Shown piece by piece: positions 1 to 8,760 of a DNA stretch of 64,000 nt. The notes beneath the pieces were generated by a model. It did no database searches. It was not told the DNA's origin and saw nothing but the letters and a program-made list of their open reading frames with translations. This DNA is from Methylobacterium sp. Leaf91. Its GTDB lineage: Bacteria; Pseudomonadota; Alphaproteobacteria; Rhizobiales; Beijerinckiaceae. The position numbers and the translations under genes are program-made. The stretch's first letter is position 1; each line of letters begins with the position of its first letter. The stretch is from contig NZ_LMMP01000051.1 in NCBI RefSeq assembly GCF_001422815.1, positions 124,978 through 188,977 on the forward strand, written 5' to 3'.

Positions 1-771
1 CTCCAGGGCCAATGCGTGGTCGAGCAGCGCCAGGGCAATTGCTCGGCGATCAACCGGGCCTTCACCACTGCCCTCGCGGCCTATCCCGACACCCGTTATT
101 TCCTGATGATCGACGACGACGAGCTGGCACAGCCCGACTGGCTGGAGCGCATGGTGGCCACGGCGCAGCGCACGGGGGTCGGCATCGTCGGCGGCCCGGT
201 GATCCCGCGCTTCGAACCGGGAACACGGCCCCGCCTCGACAACCACCCCGCCTTCGCCCCCGCCTACGACAAGAGCGGGCCGGTTCCGGTGATCTACGGC
301 AGCGGCAATTGCCTGATTACGCGGCGCACCTTCGCGCTGATGGGAGCTCCACCCTTCGACACGAGCTACAATTTCCTCGGCGGCGGCGACACCGACTTCT
401 TCACCCGTGCCCGCCGCTCCGGTGTGACCTTCTACTGGGAGGCGGATGCGGTCATCACCGAGACGGTGCCTCTTGCCCGCACGCGGACGGGATGGCTCGC
501 CGCACGCGGCCTGCGGATCGGGGCCGTCAATTACCGGATCGAGCGCAAGCATGCGCAGGGCAGTCTTGGTCTCGTGACCCTGGCCGGCAAATCCTTCGCC
601 ATCCTCGGGGTCTCGTTCGGACGCGCCATCCTCAATCTGGTCCGGACACGGGAACCCACCATCGCCCTGCACCCGATCCTCGTGGCCCTCGGGCGCTGCT
701 TCGCGGCCCTGGGCATCGAACCGCAGCCCTACCGCGCCAGCACCCCGCACCTGCGGACTCGCGGGAGATGA
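1..771 (+). CDS. Glycosyltransferase family 2, 5' end outside window
   Basis: The reading frame is open from the first base, so the N-terminal Rossmann-like nucleotide-sugar binding part lies upstream of the window. The visible part has the acidic cluster IDDDELAQPDW, which corresponds to the DxD metal/nucleotide-sugar motif of GT-A family 2 enzymes. It is followed by an acceptor-side region with GGGDTDFF, similar to the ED/DxD second motif of inverting GT2 enzymes. A GTG at position 16 is in frame but would delete the family core, so I treat the gene as partial. It ends 13 bp before an O-antigen-ligase-like gene on the same strand, which suggests one polysaccharide operon. The sugar and acceptor cannot be told from the sequence. 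Confidence 0.85.
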   Translation, partial: LQGQCVVEQRQGNCSAINRAFTTALAAYPDTRYFLMIDDDELAQPDWLERMVATAQRTGVGIVGGPVIPRFEPGTRPRLDNHPAFAPAYDKSGPVPVIYGSGNCLITRRTFALMGAPPFDTSYNFLGGGDTDFFTRARRSGVTFYWEADAVITETVPLARTRTGWLAARGLRIGAVNYRIERKHAQGSLGLVTLAGKSFAILGVSFGRAILNLVRTREPTIALHPILVALGRCFAALGIEPQPYRASTPHLRTRGR

Positions 772-784
772 AGGAGGCGGATCG

Positions 785-2122
785 ATGAAGACGGGGGCGA
801 TCGGAGTGCCGGCATCGGAGGCAGCGCCCGGGGGATGGCGCCGCCTGCAGGCGGTACTCGCCGACACGCCCGCCATCCTCATCGCGCGGAAGGTCGTCTT
901 CCTCGCTGTCCTGCTCCTCAGCTGGATCTCTCTCAAACCGTTCCAGGATCTCAGCAATCCGGACGTCCTGGAACTCGCCACGGGGCGGGAGGCGCTCACC
1001 TATGCGAGCTTCGGCCTTTTCGCGCTGCTGTGCCTCGCCCTGACTCTCCCGGCTCACGCCAAAGCCTTGCGCGGCTTCGCCTCGCCCTGGTTCCTGGCGC
1101 TCGGAGCCTGGCTCGCCGTCAATGTCGTTCTGTCACAGGATCCCATGACGTCGGTCAAGCGCCTGACCCTGGCGGGCTCCGTGATGCTGGCGGCCGCCTG
1201 CCTGCCCTTGCTGGCGCGGTCGCGGAACGATCTGCGCAACCTCCTCGCCATCGCCTCCCTGCTACTGCTGGGCGCATGCTATCTCGGCATGCTGCTCGCG
1301 CCGGACCTTGCCATCCATCAGGCGAAGGACGTGGGCGAGCCCATGCTCGCGGGCAATTGGCGCGGCGTGTTCGGCCATAAGAACAGTGCGGCGGCGGTCA
1401 TGGCCATGCTGGTCTTCATCGGCATCGCCGTGGCGCGTTCGGGGCTCGTGACGGTGGGCCTCGTCATCGTCGCCCTGTCGGGGCTGTTCCTCCTCGGCTC
1501 GGAAGGCAAGAGCGCGACGGCGCTCCTGGTGGCTTCGCTGGCGATCACGGGCCTGTTCGGCGTCATCCGTTCGCTCGCGGGCCGAATCCTCCTCACGCTG
1601 GTTCCGCTCTTCACGATCAACCTGTTCAGCGTCGGCACGGTGGTGAGCGAGCCCCTGGCCGCCATCGTGCGGGCTCTGCCCGTGGATTCCACCTTCACCG
1701 GCCGGACCGATGTATGGCAGTTCGCCATCGAGGCCCTCACGGCGCGTCCGCTCACCGGCTACGGCTTCTCGGCATTCTGGAACAACGTCACCGTGCGCGC
1801 CGCGTCCGATGACGGGTCGAGCTGGGCCGGATACGCCTCGCACAGCCACAACAGCTACCTCGACACCGCCGTCACCCTGGGCCTGCCCGGCCTCGTTCTC
1901 GTTCTCGCGATCTTCGTCGCCGCCCCCCTGCGGGACGTGATGAGGATCGAGGCGAACGGCCGGGCCGACCCGCTGGTGACGATGTTCGTGCAGGTCTGGC
2001 TCTTCGGCCTGCTGCTCTCCTGCATGGAGAGCTTCTTCTTCGATGGAGGAGACCCGGTCTGGGTCACCTTCCTGATCTCCGTCTTCGGTCTGCGCTACCT
2101 CGCCCGTTTCCGCAGCGCGTGA
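785..2122 (+). CDS. O-antigen ligase / Wzy-type polysaccharide polymerase
   Basis: This is a 445-residue polytopic inner-membrane protein with about ten to eleven hydrophobic segments. The Wzy_C (O-antigen ligase) domain is recognisable by GHKNSAA near residue 198, EGKSAT near 240, GRTDVW near 307 and SHNSYLD near 354 in the long periplasmic loop. The last of these contains the histidine typical of the family. Such enzymes polymerise or ligate undecaprenyl-linked glycan repeats at the periplasmic face. ATG follows AAGGAGGCGG, a clear ribosome binding site, 13 bp after a GT2 gene. Whether it is an ExoQ-like polymerase or a WaaL-like ligase cannot be decided here. Confidence 0.85.
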   Translation: MKTGAIGVPASEAAPGGWRRLQAVLADTPAILIARKVVFLAVLLLSWISLKPFQDLSNPDVLELATGREALTYASFGLFALLCLALTLPAHAKALRGFASPWFLALGAWLAVNVVLSQDPMTSVKRLTLAGSVMLAAACLPLLARSRNDLRNLLAIASLLLLGACYLGMLLAPDLAIHQAKDVGEPMLAGNWRGVFGHKNSAAAVMAMLVFIGIAVARSGLVTVGLVIVALSGLFLLGSEGKSATALLVASLAITGLFGVIRSLAGRILLTLVPLFTINLFSVGTVVSEPLAAIVRALPVDSTFTGRTDVWQFAIEALTARPLTGYGFSAFWNNVTVRAASDDGSSWAGYASHSHNSYLDTAVTLGLPGLVLVLAIFVAAPLRDVMRIEANGRADPLVTMFVQVWLFGLLLSCMESFFFDGGDPVWVTFLISVFGLRYLARFRSA

Positions 2123-2173
2123 GACGCCCCGGAGGCGTCTCAGCCCGAAAGTGGGACGCCCTGTCCGGCAGTC

Positions 2174-2335
2174 TCAGAACTCGATGATGCCGACGGCCCA
2201 GCCGCCGAGAGTCATCAGCGCGCCGAACCAGAGCAGGGTCGCGACGCAGCCGACGACCAGCCCTCCGACCGCCCAATGCGCGGACCAGCCGGTCTTGTTC
2301 TCATACGGCACAATGCCTGGATCAGATTGGGTCAT
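2174..2335 (-). CDS. Small membrane protein (hypothetical)
   Basis: This is a 53-residue protein starting MTQSDPGIVPYENKTGWSAH. A long hydrophobic C-terminal stretch (about residues 20-50, rich in G, A, V, L, W) probably forms one long or two short membrane helices. The ATG at 2335 is preceded by GAAGAGG with good spacing, so I prefer it to a longer in-frame start at 2407. It faces the O-antigen ligase gene end to end. I do not recognise a family. Confidence 0.55.
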   Translation of the reverse strand: MTQSDPGIVPYENKTGWSAHWAVGGLVVGCVATLLWFGALMTLGGWAVGIIEF

Positions 2336-2420
2336 GGCATGCCTCTTCAGCCCGTCGATCCCAGGGAGAGGGCAAAGTTCACACCTCCCAAGCTTCGTAC
2401 CTCCCAAGCTTGGTCGCGCC

Positions 2421-3533
2421 TCAACCGAGGGCGTCCCTCAGGCTGCCGGCGGCATCGGCGAACCAGACTTGGCGATCGATGGCGGGGGGCAGCGTCGGCC
2501 GTGTCGACGCTGCAAGGGCGAGGTCGACATAGGCCTCGGGTCCGGCTCCGCCCGGGGCGAGGACGATGGCCCCACCGGACAGGAGCGCCTGGAAGCGCGG
2601 ATGGTGATCGAATTCGTCCGCGCGCACCGGCTCGGTGACGATGACCGGCCGGCCGGCCTGGACGCAGGCCAGGATGCTGGCGCGGCGCGCGGTGAGGCCC
2701 TCCGGGAGGACGTAGACGAAGGCGTCCACTTCGTCGAACAGGCCGAACAGCTCCTCCGGCGAGGCGACATAGCCGGAGACCACCACCGTCTCGGAGAGAC
2801 CGAGCGCCGCGACCTTGGCGTGGAATATCTCTTCGATCCCGTCGGAGGCGCGGATGAACGAACCGATGAAGACGACGAGCGGGTCGGCGCCGCGCGCCTT
2901 CAGGCTGGCGGCGATGTCGAGGATCGCCTCCGGCTGCTTGCCCGGATAGATCGAGCCGAAATGACCGACCACGAGACGCCCTCCCTCGCGGGCGGCGCGC
3001 ATCTGTGCGGACAGGGCGCTCGGCACGGTGGTTTCGGGCCGCGTGATGTTCGGGGGCAGGGGCATCATTACCGCCCGCCGCGCGAGACGGCCGATCACGG
3101 GATCGGCGGCGAACTCGTCCCGGACCTGGGGCGACAGGAGGACGATCGTGTCCGCGAAGAGGAGAAGCGGCCGGAGGACGAGCCGGCGCAGGCGGTGCAT
3201 GCTGCCCCATTCATGCAGGATCGCGACCCGTCGCCGACGCCGCAGGAACGCGATGGCGAAGGCCGAAGGGGGGCCGATCAGCGCCCGCTTCCAGGGCACC
3301 AGCGGCAGATTGGCGATGACGGCGCGGGCATTCCCCACGGCGCGCCAGATTTCGCCGAGCGGCACGCGGCCCGGCTCCAAGGGGAGGGTCTCCTGTGGCT
3401 GACCCTGACGCCTGAGGGCCTCGATCAACTGTCCGGCGAAATCGCCGACCCCGCAGGGCGGATGCCCCGTACCGACGAGATGCAGCCAGGGGGAGGGCGC
3501 CTTCGTCTCCCCCGGTCCAGGGCGTTGCGTCAT
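2421..3533 (-). CDS. Glycosyltransferase, GT4/GT-B type
   Basis: This roughly 370-residue protein has a GT-B layout. The N-terminal half opens with HLVGTGHPPCGVGDFAGQL, the glycine-rich acceptor-side loop of GT4 enzymes. The C-terminal half has VVGHFGSIYPGKQPEAIL, the typical start of a glycosyltransferase group 1 domain, then the VVSGYV and PEELFGLFDEVDAFVYVLPEGL segments of the nucleotide-sugar site. The E-x7-E motif is not canonical. I chose the ATG at 3533; a longer frame to 3629 adds a basic, low-complexity leader with no support. It probably acts in the same cell-surface polysaccharide pathway as the genes at 1-2122, although it is on the other strand. Confidence 0.75.
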   Translation of the reverse strand: MTQRPGPGETKAPSPWLHLVGTGHPPCGVGDFAGQLIEALRRQGQPQETLPLEPGRVPLGEIWRAVGNARAVIANLPLVPWKRALIGPPSAFAIAFLRRRRRVAILHEWGSMHRLRRLVLRPLLLFADTIVLLSPQVRDEFAADPVIGRLARRAVMMPLPPNITRPETTVPSALSAQMRAAREGGRLVVGHFGSIYPGKQPEAILDIAASLKARGADPLVVFIGSFIRASDGIEEIFHAKVAALGLSETVVVSGYVASPEELFGLFDEVDAFVYVLPEGLTARRASILACVQAGRPVIVTEPVRADEFDHHPRFQALLSGGAIVLAPGGAGPEAYVDLALAASTRPTLPPAIDRQVWFADAAGSLRDALG

Positions 3534-3828
3534 GCGGTGAGGTTCCGGAGAAGGACGTGACCGGCCTGTCCTAGCAGGCCGTCGCTTGCGAAAGACTTTC
3601 GGCCGAGCAGTTTGAAACGTTCGATCCACCCGCCGACGGCCCTTCTACGAGGAGCATGACACCGTATTCACCCGGCCCACGCAGGAATCTTTTTCAGTCG
3701 GCACCGCGAATGCAAAGATTTCATCACCGTCGGATATGATGTCCGGAAATGGATCGGCCCTGTCCCGCAGGGGGACCGACCCACCTCATCTGAAGAACAG
3801 CGGGACACGATACGGATTGACCGTAGCC

Positions 3829-4761
3829 ATGAACGACCCGATCTTCACCTCCTGGGACGAGCCCGACAGCGCCCTTTGGGGGCATCAGCCGCTGCGGCTC
3901 GAGCATCGGCTGCACCAGTCTCCCCTGTTCTCGCGGGAGGCCTTGGCCGATCTGATCGACACCTATCCAAGCGGCCAGTACAGCCTCGTCCATATGGGCG
4001 CCGCCGGACAGCGCAAGTTCTGGCGCGAGGGCGAGACCGGGGGACTTCCCGGCGCGCAGGTGATCGAGTCCATCGCCCAGGGGCGGATGTGGCTCAACCT
4101 GCGCAATGTTGAGACCGTGGACCGGCGCTACCGCGACACGCTCGACGCCATGTTCGAGGAGTTGGCCCAGCGAGTACCCGGCTTCTCTCCGGCGAAATCC
4201 ACCTGCGGCATCCTGATCTCGTCGCCCAACGCCCAGGTCTATTATCATGCCGACCTGCCGGGGCAGCACCTGTGGCAGATCATCGGCGCCAAGCGAGTCT
4301 ACGTCTATCCCTCGACCCCGCCCTTCGTGACGCCGAAGCATCTCGAGGACATCGCCCTCTTCGATGTTGAGGTCGATATGCCCTATGCGCCCTGGTACGA
4401 TTCCCATGCCCAGGTGATGGAGCTGTCGCCCGGCCAGATGCTGAGCTGGCCGCTCAATGCCCCGCACCGGGTCGAGAATCTCGACTGCCTCAACGTGTCG
4501 ATGACGGTCTCCTTCGTGGACGAGCCGATCCGCCGCAAGCAGATCGTCAACCTCGCCAACGGCATGCTGCGCCATCGCTTCGGCCGCGAGCCGGCGAGCC
4601 ACGCCATCACCGGGCCGGGCTACTGGTCCAAGGCGGTGATGCAGAAGCTGCTGCGCAACAGTGATTGGGTGAAGAAGGAGCGCGCGGCCCGCCGTGCCGT
4701 CGATTTCCGCCTCGATGCGGCACGACCGGGCCAGATCCTCGAACTCTCCGCTCCGGCGTGA
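3829..4761 (+). CDS. Cupin/JmjC-like (Cupin_8) protein
   Basis: This 310-residue protein has a double-stranded beta-helix core. YYHADLPGQHLWQIIGAKRV carries an H-x-D pair, and APHRVEN carries the distal histidine, together the usual Fe(II) triad of JmjC/cupin-8 2-oxoglutarate oxygenases. The QIIG-KRVYVYPS segment is also typical of that fold. A hydroxylase acting on a protein or glycan precursor is possible, but the substrate is unknown. I chose the ATG at 3829 because residues upstream of it (frame open to 3736) look non-coding. Its stop codon overlaps the GTG start of the next gene (GTGA), so the two are translationally coupled. Confidence 0.7.
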   Translation: MNDPIFTSWDEPDSALWGHQPLRLEHRLHQSPLFSREALADLIDTYPSGQYSLVHMGAAGQRKFWREGETGGLPGAQVIESIAQGRMWLNLRNVETVDRRYRDTLDAMFEELAQRVPGFSPAKSTCGILISSPNAQVYYHADLPGQHLWQIIGAKRVYVYPSTPPFVTPKHLEDIALFDVEVDMPYAPWYDSHAQVMELSPGQMLSWPLNAPHRVENLDCLNVSMTVSFVDEPIRRKQIVNLANGMLRHRFGREPASHAITGPGYWSKAVMQKLLRNSDWVKKERAARRAVDFRLDAARPGQILELSAPA

Positions 4762-5948
4762 GCGGGACGGCGCTGCCGGCCCATCGCCGGAGCATCGCGC
4801 CATCGGGAACCGGCGCCTCCGGAGCGCGGAGCTATGATGTGGCGATCGCATCCGACTGGACGGAGTGCGTGCCCGGATGGACGGGTGCGCCGACGCCGTT
4901 TCAGGATCCGGTCTGGATCGAGACCTGGTATGAATCGCTCCAAGACCGCGCGGGGCTGACGCCCCTCCTGGTGACGGCGCGGGACAGGGCAACGGGGGTG
5001 CTCGCGCTGCATCTTCCCCTCGTGGTCGACGAGACGGGGCCCCGCCGCATCATCGCCTTCGCCGATCTCGGCCTCACCGATTACAACGCGCCGCTCCTCG
5101 GCCCAGCGGCTCCGAGAGACCATGCCGGCGCCCTGGAGCTATGGCAGGCGATCCGCTCTGCGCTGCCCCGCGCCGACCTTCTCTCTCTGCGCAAGATGCC
5201 GGCGACCTTCGCCGACGGGCCCAATCCGCTGTCCCTCCTCAGGGGTGTGTCCCCGTGCCCGCTCAACGGCAACGAGGTCAGGACGGGCGAGGATTGGGAG
5301 GCCTATCATCGCAGCCTCGCCAAGACCGTGCGCAAGGAGCTGGAGCGAAGCTGGAGGGTGTTTTCCCGCGAGTCCGAGACGGCCTTCCGCATCGTCACCG
5401 ACCAGGGCGAGGCCCAGCGGGTTCTCGAGGTGATGGCGCGCCAGCAGGAGGCGCGCATGCGCAGCATCGGCGCCGATTACCGCCTCGACGAGGCCGAGTT
5501 CGACGCCTTCTACCGTCGCCTCGTCGGACGGGGCCTCGGCCACGGCTACGCCGTCGTCAGCGCCCTGACATCGGGCGACGAGGTCGTCGCGGCGTTGCTC
5601 GGCATCCGCAATGCCGACACCTACGTCATGATCCGCATCAGCAATGCCGGGGGGGAATGGTCCCATTGCTCGCCCGGGCGCCTCGTCATCGACAAGACCA
5701 TGGAGGCACTTCATCAAGAGGGTTGCCGCTCGTTCGACTTCAGCATCGGCGATTACGATTACAAGCGCCGTTTCAACGTCGAGCCCCTGCCGCTGGTCGA
5801 TTTCACCGTTTCCCTCGGCTGGCGTGGCCTGAAGAGCGCGGCGCGGGCACGGCTGGTCTCGACCCTCCGCCGCTATCCCGCCCTCGACCGGCGGATGCGG
5901 GACGTCGCCCGCCGGGCCGCCATCCTGTGGCGGGAACGACGCCCGTGA
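4758..5948 (+). CDS. FemAB/CelD-like GNAT acyltransferase
   Basis: This protein of about 396 residues is of the BioF2/CelD type (GNAT fold, Acetyltransf_6). Its middle has TVRKELERSWRVF and the C-terminal half has GRLVIDKTMEALHQEG followed by FDFSIGDYDYKRRF, the signature of this family (G-x-Y-K). Members are found in exopolysaccharide and cellulose loci, where they acylate sugars or lipids. The GTG start at 4758 overlaps the upstream stop by 4 bp; a longer frame begins at 4665 inside the preceding gene. The tight overlap with the cupin-like gene suggests the two act on the same product. Confidence 0.75.
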   Translation: MSGTALPAHRRSIAPSGTGASGARSYDVAIASDWTECVPGWTGAPTPFQDPVWIETWYESLQDRAGLTPLLVTARDRATGVLALHLPLVVDETGPRRIIAFADLGLTDYNAPLLGPAAPRDHAGALELWQAIRSALPRADLLSLRKMPATFADGPNPLSLLRGVSPCPLNGNEVRTGEDWEAYHRSLAKTVRKELERSWRVFSRESETAFRIVTDQGEAQRVLEVMARQQEARMRSIGADYRLDEAEFDAFYRRLVGRGLGHGYAVVSALTSGDEVVAALLGIRNADTYVMIRISNAGGEWSHCSPGRLVIDKTMEALHQEGCRSFDFSIGDYDYKRRFNVEPLPLVDFTVSLGWRGLKSAARARLVSTLRRYPALDRRMRDVARRAAILWRERRP

Positions 5949-6065
5949 CGGCGAACCGGCGCTGAGATTTTCCCGGCCATTTCCCTCGAAATCCGGGAGC
6001 CTTTTCTCTCTCCGCTGCTCTATTCCGAAGTCGTGCTTTCACGCACCGGACGGAGATAGCCTCGG

Positions 6066-7394
6066 ATGACCCAGCCTCGTCGCCTCCATCTCGGCGCCTT
6101 CATGCGGCCGATCGGCATCCACACCGCATGGTGGCGCTATCCCGGTGGATATCCGGACGCGAATTTCAGCTTTCCCCATCTCAAGCGCTTCGCCCAGCGC
6201 CTGGAGGCGGCCAAGTTCGATGCGTTCTTCATGGCCGACCATCTGGCGGTGATGAACATGCCCATGGCCGCGCTGAAGCGCAGCGCCACCGTGACGTCCT
6301 TCGACCCGATGACCCTGCTGCCGGCGCTCGCTGCCGTCACCGAGCGGATCGGGCTCATCGCCACGGCCTCCACGACCTATAACGAGCCGTACCATGTGGC
6401 CCGGAAGTTCGCCTCCCTCGACCATATCTCGAATGGCCGCGCCGGCTGGAACCTCGTCACCTCCGGCAACCCGGACGAGGCCCTGAATTTCGGCCGGGAC
6501 GCCCATCTCGACCACGCGGTCCGGTATGCCCGCGCGCGGGAATTCTTCGATGTGGTCACCGGCCTGTGGGATTCCTGGGCCGACGACGCCTTCATCCGCG
6601 ACGTGGAGGAGGGGGTCTATTTCGATCCCGACAAGCTCCATGTCCTCGACCATGCCGGCGAGTTCCTGAAAGTGAAGGGGCCGCTCAATATCGCACGCCC
6701 CATCCAGGGCTGGCCGGTGATCGTGCAAGCGGGGGCATCGGAAGCCGGCCGCCAGATCGCCGCCGAGACCGCCGAAATGGTGTTCGGCGCCGGTTCGAAA
6801 CTCGCCGCCGCCCAGGAATTCTACGCCGACGTGAAAGGCAGGATGCCCGCCGCCGGCCGCGATCCCGACCATCTCAAGATCCTGCCCGGCGCCTTCATCG
6901 TCCTCGGCGAGACGCGCGACGAAGCCGAGGCCAAGAAGGCCCAGCTCGATGCGCTCGTGCCCACGGACAGCGGCATCGCCAACCTCTCGGTGCGCCTCGG
7001 CGTCGATGCTTCGGAGTTCGACCTCGACGCGCCCCTGCCCGATCTCCCGGAGACCAATGCCAGCAAGAGCGCCCAAGCCCAGATCGTCGGCTATGCCCGG
7101 AAGACCGGGGCCACGGTGCGCGAACTCGCCCAGCGTGTCGGCGGCTATGGCGGGCTCACCATGGTGGGGACGCCGGCCGAGGTGGCCGACCAGATGGAGG
7201 AATGGCTCGTGACGCGGGCCTGCGACGGGTTCAACGTCATGTTCCCCTTCGTGCCGGAAGGCCTTGACGACGTGGTCGATACCCTGGTGCCCGAACTCCA
7301 GCGCCGGGGCCTGTTCCGCACCGAATACGAAGGCACGACCCTGCGCGACCATCTCGGCCTGCCGCGCCCAGCCAACCAATTCTTCCCAACCTGA
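6066..7394 (+). CDS. NtaA/DmoA-family FMN-dependent monooxygenase
   Basis: This 442-residue luciferase-like flavin monooxygenase has the usual length for the NtaA/SnaA/DszA group. Recognisable parts are an N-terminal LGAFMRPIGIHTAWWRYP, FMADHLAV, TASTTYNEPYHVARKFASLD and GRAGWNLVTSGNPDEALNFG, all hallmark segments of this subgroup, and QAGASEAGRQIAAETAEMVF in the FMN phosphate region. These enzymes use FMNH2 from a partner reductase to oxidise organosulfur, aminopolycarboxylate or similar compounds. No reductase or sulfonate transporter is adjacent, so the substrate is open. Confidence 0.85.
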   Translation: MTQPRRLHLGAFMRPIGIHTAWWRYPGGYPDANFSFPHLKRFAQRLEAAKFDAFFMADHLAVMNMPMAALKRSATVTSFDPMTLLPALAAVTERIGLIATASTTYNEPYHVARKFASLDHISNGRAGWNLVTSGNPDEALNFGRDAHLDHAVRYARAREFFDVVTGLWDSWADDAFIRDVEEGVYFDPDKLHVLDHAGEFLKVKGPLNIARPIQGWPVIVQAGASEAGRQIAAETAEMVFGAGSKLAAAQEFYADVKGRMPAAGRDPDHLKILPGAFIVLGETRDEAEAKKAQLDALVPTDSGIANLSVRLGVDASEFDLDAPLPDLPETNASKSAQAQIVGYARKTGATVRELAQRVGGYGGLTMVGTPAEVADQMEEWLVTRACDGFNVMFPFVPEGLDDVVDTLVPELQRRGLFRTEYEGTTLRDHLGLPRPANQFFPT

Positions 7395-7402
7395 CGGACG
7401 GG

Positions 7403-7428
7403 CCGCCCTCCGACCGGGGAGGGCGGCG
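7403..7428. terminator. Bidirectional hairpin between convergent genes
   Basis: A perfect 10-bp stem (GCCGCCCTCC / GGAGGGCGGC) with a 6-base loop lies in the 42-bp gap between the monooxygenase and the DUF892 gene, which converge here. A run of T is short (GTTCTC), so this is an inferred terminator. Confidence 0.7.
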
Positions 7429-7436
7429 TTCTCGGG

Positions 7437-7940
7437 TCAGGCGGCGCGGCGGTTGACCTGGCTCTCGGCCATCCGCGTCAGGCGTTCGTCGGTGGCGCGC
7501 TCCTCGTTCAGGGTCTGCTGCAGCACGCTGGCGCAATCGTCCCGGCCGAGCTGCTTGGCCCAGGCGACGAGGGTGCCGTAGCGCGTGATCTCGTAATGCT
7601 CCACCGCCTGTGCGGAGGCGATGAGGGCGGCATCGAGGACCTGCTTGTCGCCGATCTCTCCGGAGACCTCGTTGGTCTCCTTGATAATCCCGTCGATGGC
7701 CGGGCAAGTCACTGCCTTCGGCGTATGACCATGCATCTGAAACACCTGCTCCAGCCGCTTGATCTGACCCTCAGTTTCCGAAAGGTGCTTCTCGAACCCA
7801 CTCTTGAGTTCGGGATCGGTCGCCTTGGCGATCATCTTCGGCAGCGCCTTGGTGATCTGGTTCTCGGCGTAATAAATGTCCTGCAGGGTATGGACGAACA
7901 GATCGTCGAGAGTCTGGATGTCCTTGCTGAAAAGACCCAT
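7437..7940 (-). CDS. DUF892 (YciE/YciF-type) ferritin-like protein
   Basis: This 167-residue four-helix protein begins MGLFSKDIQTLDDLFVHTL, followed by QDIYYAENQI and KALPKM. That is the typical opening of the YciF/YciE family (PF05974), a ferritin-like fold often induced by osmotic, oxidative or general stress. The metal-site pattern is seen as YYAENQ, E in HLSETEGQ, and EHYEITRYGTL later. AAGGAGGAACGAGCC upstream of the ATG at 7940 is a strong ribosome binding site and decides this start over a frame open to 8042. Its biochemical role is not established. Confidence 0.9.
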   Translation of the reverse strand: MGLFSKDIQTLDDLFVHTLQDIYYAENQITKALPKMIAKATDPELKSGFEKHLSETEGQIKRLEQVFQMHGHTPKAVTCPAIDGIIKETNEVSGEIGDKQVLDAALIASAQAVEHYEITRYGTLVAWAKQLGRDDCASVLQQTLNEERATDERLTRMAESQVNRRAA

Positions 7941-8448
7941 GGCTCGTTCCTCCTTGTTTGAATGACGTCGTGACAGGCCAAACGGGATCGATCCGGCGGA
8001 CACAATATGGACCGGATCGTTCTCCAGCATCCATGCGCACACGGCAAAGCTTGACCCAAGTTAAGCGATGATATCGGCGTGCGCTTGCTAGGCTTGATCA
8101 AGATATTTACGCCGTCATGGTTCCGAACGACCTGATGCGCGGGAGGTCTGGATTTGATCCGCCCTCACATGGGAGCAAGACGATACGCTCGGCTGCTCGA
8201 GGGCAGCGCGCCGATGACGAAGCACAATCGCCACAAAGCCGTCCGTCATCGGCATGAGCAGGAGCGAAAGAGGAGTCCGGCGGCGGCAGCGCACCATACA
8301 TTCACGCATGAAACAAATTCAGGCATGCTCGAATTACCGGCATGGCGTGCCTTTCTCACGTTTAGCCAGTGCAAATATCAGATACCGCTCATATCATAAC
8401 GAGACGTCGGGGGCATGAAGGCCCAGCAGCTTTTGGAGACGTTGGATC
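7941..8448. other. 508-bp intergenic region, no supported gene
   Basis: This is the divergent control region between the DUF892 gene (minus) and the DUF2735 gene (plus). Short open frames are present (for example 8154-8399) but have no family resemblance or ribosome binding site. The 8340-8400 part is AT-richer than its surroundings and may hold the promoter of the DUF2735 gene. I see no convincing operator. Confidence 0.5.
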
Positions 8449-8676
8449 ATGACTTTGAGCTCACCTCGGAATTCAGCCGAAATCTTTGCTTTCGTGCCCA
8501 GGAAGGTTGCAGCATCGGCGCGTGCCCATTCGACAGGCACACGCATGGGCAGCAACGCCGTGGTGGACCTCGCTTCACGCATCTCGCGCCCCATGGAACT
8601 GCCGAGGATGGATTTCTGCGACGGCTGGTACCACGCCGAGGCGATCCTGGACGACGGGCGCAACCGCAAGGCCTGA
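8449..8676 (+). CDS. DUF2735 family small protein
   Basis: This 75-residue protein has the DUF2735 layout: an N-terminal MTLSSPRNSAEIFAFVP, a variable middle with VVDLASRIS, and the conserved end FCDGWYHAEAILDD. Rhizobial and methylobacterial relatives share the pattern of S-A-x-I-x-x-F-P near the start and WYHxxAI near the end. GGAG lies 10 bases before the ATG. Function is unknown for the family. Confidence 0.7.
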   Translation: MTLSSPRNSAEIFAFVPRKVAASARAHSTGTRMGSNAVVDLASRISRPMELPRMDFCDGWYHAEAILDDGRNRKA

Positions 8677-8760
8677 CGGGCGCGACGTATCGCGGGACGT
8701 GATATCGCTCCGGTGCCGGAGTGCGGGGCATGCCGCGTCTCCGAGCGACCGGAGACCGCG

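Noticed and set aside
2151..3560. 469-codon plus-strand frame opposite the GT4 gene
   Set aside because: Repetitive acidic/basic composition and antisense to a gene with glycosyltransferase motifs.
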